Shown: piece by piece, positions 7,569-12,208 of the stretch | Layout: each line of letters starts with the position of its first letter | How positions within the stretch are numbered: the first letter of the stretch is position 1 | Origin: Bacteroidales bacterium | GTDB taxonomy: Bacteria; Bacteroidota; Bacteroidia; Bacteroidales; P3 | Assembly (NCBI GenBank): GCA_017545365.1 | Contig: JAFWOP010000136.1 | Coordinates: forward strand, 1-12,208 | Length of the DNA: 12,208 nt | Reading direction: 5' to 3' | Position numbers and translations under genes: made by a program | Notes under the pieces: model-generated | The model's input: only the letters and a program-made list of their open reading frames with translations | Database searches by the model: none | What the model was told of the DNA's origin: nothing

Positions 7569-8171
7569 ATGAAAATAGATGATATTTATGATATTTTTGC
7601 TCGGCAGGTGGCTGAGTATCACAAGATAGATTCAGTTGACGCACCTACTCAGAATCCTTTCGAGGAGGGCTCGTTTGAGCATCTGTTGTGGGAAAAAAGC
7701 TTTGTGGACACCGTGCAGTGGCATCTGGAAGACCTCATACGGCCCGATGACGTGGACCCCGTGGAAGCCCTGCGCCTCAAGCGATGGATTGACCGCTCCA
7801 ACCAGCGTAGGACGGATATAGTGGAACGCATCGACGACTGCTACATGCAGCAGTTTGGGTCGGTGACACCGCTTCCCGATGCCAAGATTAATACCGAGAC
7901 ACCCGCATGGGCTATCGACCGCCTGTCGATACTGGCACTGAAGATATACCATTTTGCCATCGAAGTGGAACGCAAAGGGGTGAGTGCCGAGCAACATGAG
8001 CGTTGCGTGAGCAAGTTGGACACCCTGTTGGAACAAAAGGCCGACTTGATGCAGGCTATCGGCGACCTGCTGGACGAACTGGCCACCGGTAGGAAACGGA
8101 TGAAACTCTACCGCCAGATGAAGATGTACAACGACCCGTCGTTGAATCCGATGCTTTATAACAAGAAGTGA
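7569..8171 (+). CDS. DUF4254 domain protein
   Basis: The 200-residue, helix-rich cytoplasmic protein has the conserved DUF4254 blocks. These are an early EYHKID and QNPFEE, then WEKSFVDTVQWHLEDLIRPD (41-60), and next KRWIDRSNQRRTDIVERID (71-89). A long charged helical part ends with NPMLYNKK. In Bacteroidota this family is typically found beside GT9 glycosyltransferases, as here, which points to lipopolysaccharide or other surface glycan synthesis; its biochemical role is unknown. The ATG at 7569 is one base after the previous stop and the N-terminus fits the family. The stop overlaps a possible GTG start of the next gene. Confidence 0.9.
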   Translation: MKIDDIYDIFARQVAEYHKIDSVDAPTQNPFEEGSFEHLLWEKSFVDTVQWHLEDLIRPDDVDPVEALRLKRWIDRSNQRRTDIVERIDDCYMQQFGSVTPLPDAKINTETPAWAIDRLSILALKIYHFAIEVERKGVSAEQHERCVSKLDTLLEQKADLMQAIGDLLDELATGRKRMKLYRQMKMYNDPSLNPMLYNKK

Positions 8172-8188
8172 GCGGGCGGCAATATAGG

Positions 8189-9118
8189 ATGCGTCTGCTG
8201 GTAGTGCGCCTGTCAGCCTTGGGCGATGTGGCCATTTTGGAGCCAGTGTTGCGCCAAAGGGCGTTGCAGAATCCTGATGTGCTGTTTTTTGTAGCAGGAC
8301 CCCCACGGCTGGAACCCCTTTTTCGGGGTATGGAGAATGTGCGGTATGTGCCTACCGAAAAGCGTCAGAAGCCTCGGGAATTGTTCAAGCAGTTGTCCGC
8401 ATTGAAACCTGACCGTGTGGCGGACGTACACCATGTGCTGAGGGTGATAGGAATGGACTGGCTGTTCAGGCTGCACGGCGTGAGGGTGCATAGCATTCGT
8501 AAACATACGGTACGTTCAATCCCATCTTGGCAGCGGTATGACTGGGTGTTGGACCGCTGCGGGCTGAAAGGTACGGTTTCAGGGGGCGGCTATTGGCAGG
8601 GGAAGCCCCCCGCCGGACGGCCACCAGTGGTAGGTGTTGCCCCATTTGCGCAACATGAGGGGAAGATATGGCCTTTGGAAAGGATGGAACGGCTGGTGGC
8701 GATGCTTTCGCAAAAAGGGTATAGTGTGCTGCTGTTTGGCAGTGCCGCCGAGGCCGAGGTGCTAGAACCGTGGGCTGGGAAATATGCCGGGGTCGAATCA
8801 CTGGCAGGCAAGTATAGTTTTGCTGAAGAGTTGGAAAGAATTGCCGCGTTGGATGTGATGGTGAGTATGGACTCTGCCAACATGCATTTTGCTTCTTGTA
8901 AGGGGGTGCCAGTGGTTAGTGTTTGGGGGGCTACGCATCCCCAGCGTGGTTTTTATGGCTGGAGGCAGGACCCGGCATGGGCTGTGCAGCAAGAGATGGG
9001 CTGTCGTCCATGCTCAAAGTATGGCAACAAACCCTGTCGTTTCGGGGACTATCCTTGCCTGACTGGGATAGAACCGACAGAAGTGCTAGAGCGGATTGAA
9101 AGGGTGCTTGGCAGATGA
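8189..9118 (+). CDS. GT9 family (heptosyltransferase-like) glycosyltransferase
   Basis: From the ATG at 8189 the 309-residue protein begins MRLLVVRLSALGDVAILEPV, the standard N-terminus of GT9 ADP-heptose:LPS heptosyltransferases. The GT-B fold's second half has GVAPFAQHEGKIWPLERM (149-166), LLFGSAAEAE (181-190), the conserved SMDSANMHFASCKGVP (226-241) and WGATHPQRGF (246-255). The C-terminus has the CRPCSKYGNKPC / YPCLTGI cysteine pattern common in the Bacteroidota branch. It probably transfers a sugar to lipid A core or a related glycan at the cytoplasmic membrane face. A GTG at 8168 in the same frame, overlapping the DUF4254 stop as GTGA, would add seven residues. I prefer the ATG because the family normally starts there. 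The sugar donor cannot be told from the sequence. Confidence 0.92.
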   Translation: MRLLVVRLSALGDVAILEPVLRQRALQNPDVLFFVAGPPRLEPLFRGMENVRYVPTEKRQKPRELFKQLSALKPDRVADVHHVLRVIGMDWLFRLHGVRVHSIRKHTVRSIPSWQRYDWVLDRCGLKGTVSGGGYWQGKPPAGRPPVVGVAPFAQHEGKIWPLERMERLVAMLSQKGYSVLLFGSAAEAEVLEPWAGKYAGVESLAGKYSFAEELERIAALDVMVSMDSANMHFASCKGVPVVSVWGATHPQRGFYGWRQDPAWAVQQEMGCRPCSKYGNKPCRFGDYPCLTGIEPTEVLERIERVLGR

Positions 9119-9633
9119 TAGACTATATTGCAGATAAGGAACATTACACCAAGGTGCTGGAGAAGTGTGCCAAGGTGCGGCACGACTTGTGGATAGGCAC
9201 TGCTGATTTGAAAGACCTCTATGTGGCGCGGGGGAAGGATTCGGAGCCTTTTTTGGCAGTGCTGGACAGGCTGTTGCGGCAGGGAGTGGAGATAAGGTTG
9301 CTGCATGCCAAAGAGCCTGGCGAGAACTTTCGCGAGGATTATGACCGTTACCCAGGGCTGTGGTCACGCATGGAACGCCGCCTCTGCCCGCGGGTGCATT
9401 TCAAGCTGATGGTGTTCGACTGCGCGGAGGCCTATATCGGCTCTGCCAACCTTACAGGTGCGGGTATGGGCATGAAGGGCGACACCACGCGCAACTTCGA
9501 GGCGGGCATCCTCACCGACGAACCCGCGTTGGTGGATGCTGCCGCTGAGCATATCGACAGCATCTGGCGGGGCTACCATTGCACCAAATGCCGCCGCAAA
9601 GCCTTCTGCGGCGACAGGATAAATGCACGGTAA
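9115..9633 (+). CDS. Small phospholipase D-like protein with a single HKD motif
   Basis: The 172-residue protein has one PLD-type motif, HFKLMVFDCAEAYIGSANLT (95-114): His95, Lys97, Asp102 and the GSxN segment (109-112), then a conserved-looking NFEAGI with Glu129. An N-terminal strand-helix half contains DLWIGTADLKDL (24-35). One HKD per chain means an active enzyme would have to dimerise, as in Nuc-type nucleases. The substrate (phospholipid, nucleic acid or other phosphodiester) is not determined. The C-terminus has a cysteine set, Cys156/159/165, that could bind metal. No signal peptide is seen. The start overlaps the glycosyltransferase stop as ATGA, so it is translated as part of that operon. 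Confidence 0.87.
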   Translation: MIDYIADKEHYTKVLEKCAKVRHDLWIGTADLKDLYVARGKDSEPFLAVLDRLLRQGVEIRLLHAKEPGENFREDYDRYPGLWSRMERRLCPRVHFKLMVFDCAEAYIGSANLTGAGMGMKGDTTRNFEAGILTDEPALVDAAAEHIDSIWRGYHCTKCRRKAFCGDRINAR

Positions 9634-9645
9634 GGAAGATTTTTC

Positions 9646-9677
9646 TTTCCAATTGGAAAAAAAATCGTATTTTTGCA
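9646..9677 (+). promoter_or_regulatory. Promoter with embedded palindrome for the MNT-HEPN pair
   Basis: TATTTTTGCA at 9668-9677 matches TAnnTTTG. Upstream lies a perfect 14-base palindrome, TTTCCAATTGGAAA (9646-9659), placed where a -33 element or an operator would be. The -7 element ends only seven bases before the ATG at 9685, so the leader is extremely short. The palindrome could be the binding site of an autoregulator, as is common for toxin-antitoxin operons; this part is inference. Confidence 0.68.
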
Positions 9678-9684
9678 AACGAAA

Positions 9685-10002
9685 ATGACAAGTCAAGAGG
9701 AAATAATAAGCAAGGTTCGTAGTGTGGCGGATAACATCCTGCCAAGTGATGTTCTGTTGGTATTGTTTGGTTCAAGAGCAAGGGGCGAAGCTACACAGGA
9801 ATCGGATTGGGATTTTCTTATGTTGTTGGATAAGCCCTTGCTAGAGCCAGATGATTTCAAGCAATATGCCTATCCATTGGTAAGGCTTGGATGGGATCTG
9901 GGAGAGTATTTCTCAATCAAGCTGTATACCCACAATGAATGGCAACAGAGAAAAGGAACCCCGTTTTATAAAAATGTTGAACAAGATAGGATAATGATAT
10001 GA
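9685..10002 (+). CDS. Minimal nucleotidyltransferase (MNT), antitoxin-type partner of HEPN
   Basis: The 105-residue protein has the minimal nucleotidyltransferase signature GSx10DxD: LFGSRARGEATQESDWDF, with Gly29, Ser30, Asp41 and Asp43. The third acidic metal ligand usually found on the next strand is not obvious; the corresponding segment reads EYFSIKLYTHNEW. MntA-type antitoxins of this family inactivate HEPN toxins by adding AMP groups, and the overlapping HEPN gene supports such a pairing. The ATG at 9685 is chosen because the in-frame upstream TTG (9673) lies within the -7 element. Codon use is more AT-rich than in the genes upstream, consistent with horizontal acquisition. Confidence 0.9.
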   Translation: MTSQEEIISKVRSVADNILPSDVLLVLFGSRARGEATQESDWDFLMLLDKPLLEPDDFKQYAYPLVRLGWDLGEYFSIKLYTHNEWQQRKGTPFYKNVEQDRIMI

Positions 10003-10400
10003 ACTTGACTGATGAAGAACGAAAAGCCTTGGTTGAGTATCGTATTCAGCGGGCAAATGAGACATGGAGAGAAACTCAAGAAATAATAAAGAGTCATCTA
10101 TGGTATGCGGCCGCAAATAGGATGTATTATGCTTGCTATTATATGACTTCGGCATTGCTTATTAGTCATGGTTTGTCCGCAAATACGCATGCTGGTGTCA
10201 TTAGGATGCTGGGAATGCATTTTGTGTCAAAAGGATTGCTATCGAATGAAATGGGTTATTTCTATAGTCGCCTATTTGAGATAAGGCAGACTGGCGACTA
10301 TGATGATTGGGTAATGATAAGCGAGAAGGATATTATTCCATTGAGCGAACAGGTAGAAAACTATTTCTCTTCCGTGTTGGAACTGATAAAGAACAGATAA
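9999..10400 (+). CDS. HEPN domain protein, toxin-type partner of MNT
   Basis: The 133-residue, all-helical protein starts within the MNT stop (ATGA overlap), the classic MNT-HEPN gene order. HEPN features include YAAANRMYYACYYMTSALL (36-54), a histidine in THAGVIRML (63-71), and LFEIRQTGDYDDW (92-104). The region where HepT toxins have the RX4-6H RNase motif here reads Arg96-Gln-Thr-Gly-Asp-Tyr-Asp-Asp without a nearby His, as in the broader HEPN (PF05168) group with R..DY. It is thus uncertain whether this member cleaves RNA. If it is a toxin, its target and trigger are unknown. Confidence 0.88.
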   Translation: MNLTDEERKALVEYRIQRANETWRETQEIIKSHLWYAAANRMYYACYYMTSALLISHGLSANTHAGVIRMLGMHFVSKGLLSNEMGYFYSRLFEIRQTGDYDDWVMISEKDIIPLSEQVENYFSSVLELIKNR

Positions 10401-10452
10401 GTATAATAAAATGAACATTTAATGTAATAGAATAGGAAGATAAACATAACAT

Positions 10453-10623
10453 AATAGCGATTCGTGCTATTCTTGAACATCTAATTTCCACATTGTCCTT
10501 TGTATAAGGACTACAACCAAGAATAAGTCAACGAAATGCCGAGTGGTTCGGCGTGGGATGACTTGTTGGTTGTAGAGGGCGTGGAAACCCTGATGTTCAG
10601 ACAAAGATTCGTTCCACGCTATT
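10453..10623 (+). ncRNA. Candidate structured RNA / leader with two alternative folds
   Basis: This gene-free stretch is full of nested complementarity. Fold A: AATAGCG (10453-10459) with CGCTATT (10617-10623), TGAACATC (10474-10481) with GATGTTCA (10592-10599), and TTTCCAC (10485-10491) with GTGGAAA (10581-10587). These enclose a junction of two hairpins. One is GTCCTT/AAGGAC (10495-10500/10506-10511). The long one is CTACAACCAA/TTGGTTGTAG (10511-10520/10566-10575), continued by AAGTCA/TGACTT (10525-10530/10559-10564) and GCCGA/TCGGC (10538-10542/10548-10552). Fold B: AATAGC pairs locally with GCTATT (10466-10471) and GCGTGGAA (10579-10586) pairs with TTCCACGC (10612-10619), forming a terminator-like hairpin that excludes fold A. 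I recognise no known RNA family. It could be an attenuator leader of the downstream lipoprotein, a separate small RNA, or a hairpin-type mobile repeat. Confidence 0.6.
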
Positions 10624-10631
10624 TTTATTAA
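10579..10631 (+). terminator. Possible conditional terminator in the lipoprotein leader
   Basis: GCGTGGAA (10579-10586) and TTCCACGC (10612-10619) form an 8-bp stem around a 25-base loop that itself can form CTGA/TCAG. TATTTTTATTAA follows, an imperfect U-tract. The left arm and loop are also needed for the competing long-range helix, so termination could be conditional. It lies about 20 bases before the lipoprotein start codon. Confidence 0.5.
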
Positions 10632-10651
10632 CCCAAAAATATTAAAGAATC

Positions 10652-12208
10652 ATGAAAAAGAACTACAGATTTAGATTTTTAGCTCTAGCAGCCATTCTGC
10701 TGCTTGGACTGTTCGCCGTCAGCTGCCACAAGGACGATGATGAAATCACCGAAGAACAGGCACGGATAGTGATGGCAAATGCCGAGGTGGTAATGGACAA
10801 TGTCTCCCAAATCTATGAAGCATCGGCAACAATTGAAGAAATGGCACAGCATTTGGATGAAATCAAGGCAATGGCGAATGTGGAAGATGCCTGGCAAGGC
10901 GATATTGCCATTTGTGTGAAGATAAAAGATGGTGGTGTCATCATGTATCCATATTATCCAGAATATGAATCAGATTCTATTGATATTGATGAATTTACAA
11001 AGAGAATAAATAGTGAAACATCTCTCAATAAAGAAGGGGCATTGTGTGAAGAGAGAAGTTTATGCATATTAAATGTACTTCATGATAGTGAGGGGAATAT
11101 GAATGAGCTGATGAGCCAAATAGAAAGGCTTTTTCATAATCAGCTGGGTTATAAAACACGAATAATTAATAGTGAGGACGTTACACCTAAAGTGTTTGTT
11201 GATACAATGCCGTTATATGGATTTACGATAATTAATTCACATGGATTCTATGAGAATGAGCTTCATTGGATTTTAACTGGAATGTCTGAGAAGACATCTA
11301 TAATAGAAATGAAAGATTACTTTCAAGAGTGGAAACGTGACTATACTAGGTATATTTGCTCAACAACTCATAATTATCAGGTAGCTATTAGTGAAGAATT
11401 CCTAAATAAATATATTGATAGACGTTTTCCGAAAAACAGCATTGTTTATGCAAATATATGTAGTACACTTAAGGACAATGACAATCTATGGAAGATACTC
11501 GAAAAAAAAGGGCTAGGGTGTTTTATTGGTTATAATAAGAATGTATGGGTTTTTGCCGAATTGTATTTAGCAAAGTTTGTGAATGCGATGATGGAAGGAA
11601 ATACAACGGGTGTGGCTGTTACAAAAGTGACTAGAGATATTGTCGATTGGATAAGGGGGTTGAGGCTATTATGCTGTCCAGCCAACAGCAACATCACTTT
11701 GGTGGAGCCAGGTGATATTGCGGAACTAAAAGATTACATTAGCTTTCCTTCGGGTACTCGTACTGTAATATTTGAATACAATAGCAGTGTGAATTCAGGG
11801 GATAGATTGGAATCATATGGATCCGAAGTACCCATCTATGGCAATCTGAATGGAACAGTCTATACCATCTCGACATCTAGCAGCCAAATATATGCTCCAA
11901 GTAATTGCAGAATATTCTTATTAAATAATACAGAAAACATTGAAGAGATTGATTTCGGGGTTGGATTCAATACATCGAATGTGACAGTTCTGGCGGGTAT
12001 GTTTGATGAATGTTCCAGCCTGACAAGCCTGAACCTGTCCGGGTGGAACACCGAGAATGTGACAGATATGAGTAGTATGTTTTGGGGCTGTTCCAGCCTG
12101 ACAAGCCTGAACCTGTCCGGGTGGAACACCGAGAATGTGACAGATATGAGTAGTATGTTTTGGGGCTGTTCCAGCCTGACAAGCCTGAACCTGTCTGGAT
12201 GGAACACC
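10652..12208 (+). CDS. Lipoprotein with caspase-like region and DUF285 (BspA-like) repeats, 3' end beyond the window
   Basis: The frame is open from the ATG at 10652 to the window edge (519 codons, no stop). The N-terminus is a lipoprotein signal with lipobox AVSC (Cys25) followed by HKDDDE, an acidic tail that in Bacteroidetes often directs surface export. A middle region (about 85-340) has YGFTIINSHGFYENEL with His197-Gly198 and NSIVYANICSTLKDN with Cys270, followed by KGLGCFIGYNKNV. This is the strand-His-Gly and strand-Cys order of clan CD (caspase/clostripain-like) peptidases. After a linker (about 345-435), DUF285 repeats of the form NVTDMSSMF-x-GCSSLTSLNLSGWNT begin at about 440. These are typical of BspA-like adhesins and surface proteins. 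The DUF285 assignment is firm; the peptidase reading is a motif-level inference. The peptidase-like part is strongly AT-rich. Confidence 0.82.
   Translation, partial: MKKNYRFRFLALAAILLLGLFAVSCHKDDDEITEEQARIVMANAEVVMDNVSQIYEASATIEEMAQHLDEIKAMANVEDAWQGDIAICVKIKDGGVIMYPYYPEYESDSIDIDEFTKRINSETSLNKEGALCEERSLCILNVLHDSEGNMNELMSQIERLFHNQLGYKTRIINSEDVTPKVFVDTMPLYGFTIINSHGFYENELHWILTGMSEKTSIIEMKDYFQEWKRDYTRYICSTTHNYQVAISEEFLNKYIDRRFPKNSIVYANICSTLKDNDNLWKILEKKGLGCFIGYNKNVWVFAELYLAKFVNAMMEGNTTGVAVTKVTRDIVDWIRGLRLLCCPANSNITLVEPGDIAELKDYISFPSGTRTVIFEYNSSVNSGDRLESYGSEVPIYGNLNGTVYTISTSSSQIYAPSNCRIFLLNNTENIEEIDFGVGFNTSNVTVLAGMFDECSSLTSLNLSGWNTENVTDMSSMFWGCSSLTSLNLSGWNTENVTDMSSMFWGCSSLTSLNLSGWNT
12011..12208 (+). 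repeat. 78-bp tandem repeat encoding DUF285 units
   Basis: Two adjacent 78-bp copies (12011-12088 and 12089-12166) are identical by eye. A third, partial copy (12167-12208) differs at two bases in the visible part, both silent. A diverged half unit precedes them (about 11970-12010). Each unit encodes 26 residues. The near identity points to recent duplication or ongoing gene conversion, and the array continues past the edge. Confidence 0.93.

Noticed and set aside
11860..12207. Reverse-strand open frame with apparent repeats at the right edge
   Set aside because: Its repeats are the antisense reading of the 78-bp DUF285 repeats; the forward frame matches a known family.

Overview
The window looks like a chromosomal segment from a member of the Bacteroidales (Bacteroidota). 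Four forward starts and one reverse start are preceded by the family's typical -7 element, TAnnTTTG. The gene families also fit: DUF3078, DUF4254 next to a GT9 glycosyltransferase, a VIT-vWA protein ending in a TonB C-terminal domain, Bacteroidales-type lipoproteins and DUF285 surface repeats. I cannot place it to genus.

Layout. Bases 1-145 are the end of an rRNA operon (5S rRNA plus a strong terminator), followed by a short tandem repeat. Bases 319-2693 encode an exported beta-rich DUF3078 protein and a lipoprotein-like aldo/keto reductase with two Fe-S cysteine clusters. A hairpin terminator separates these from a convergent small membrane-anchored protein at 2770-3159. A TfoX N-terminal-domain protein (3575-3898) has its own consensus promoter. 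Bases 4026-7567 are a translationally coupled pair: a secreted VIT-vWA-TonB protein and a lipoprotein with a caspase-like His/Cys arrangement. Bases 7569-9633 are a tightly packed cell-surface glycan cluster (DUF4254, GT9 glycosyltransferase, single-HKD phospholipase D-like protein).

From about 9640 the base composition becomes AT-rich and the content looks accessory. It starts with an MNT/HEPN toxin-antitoxin-type pair under its own promoter. Next is a roughly 170-base segment with extensive nested complementarity that can form two mutually exclusive folds, one of them a terminator-like hairpin. The last gene is a large lipoprotein that runs off the right edge; it joins a second, distant caspase-like His/Cys region to DUF285 (BspA-like) repeats of 78 bp.

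The most interesting material is (i) the bistable structured element at 10453-10623 in front of the repeat lipoprotein, (ii) two unrelated-looking lipoproteins that each carry a clan-CD-like Ser-His-Gly and Cys pair, one coupled to a vWA protein, and (iii) the HEPN/MNT pair without the canonical RX4-6H RNase motif. All functional statements come from reading the sequence and remembered family features; no database search was possible.
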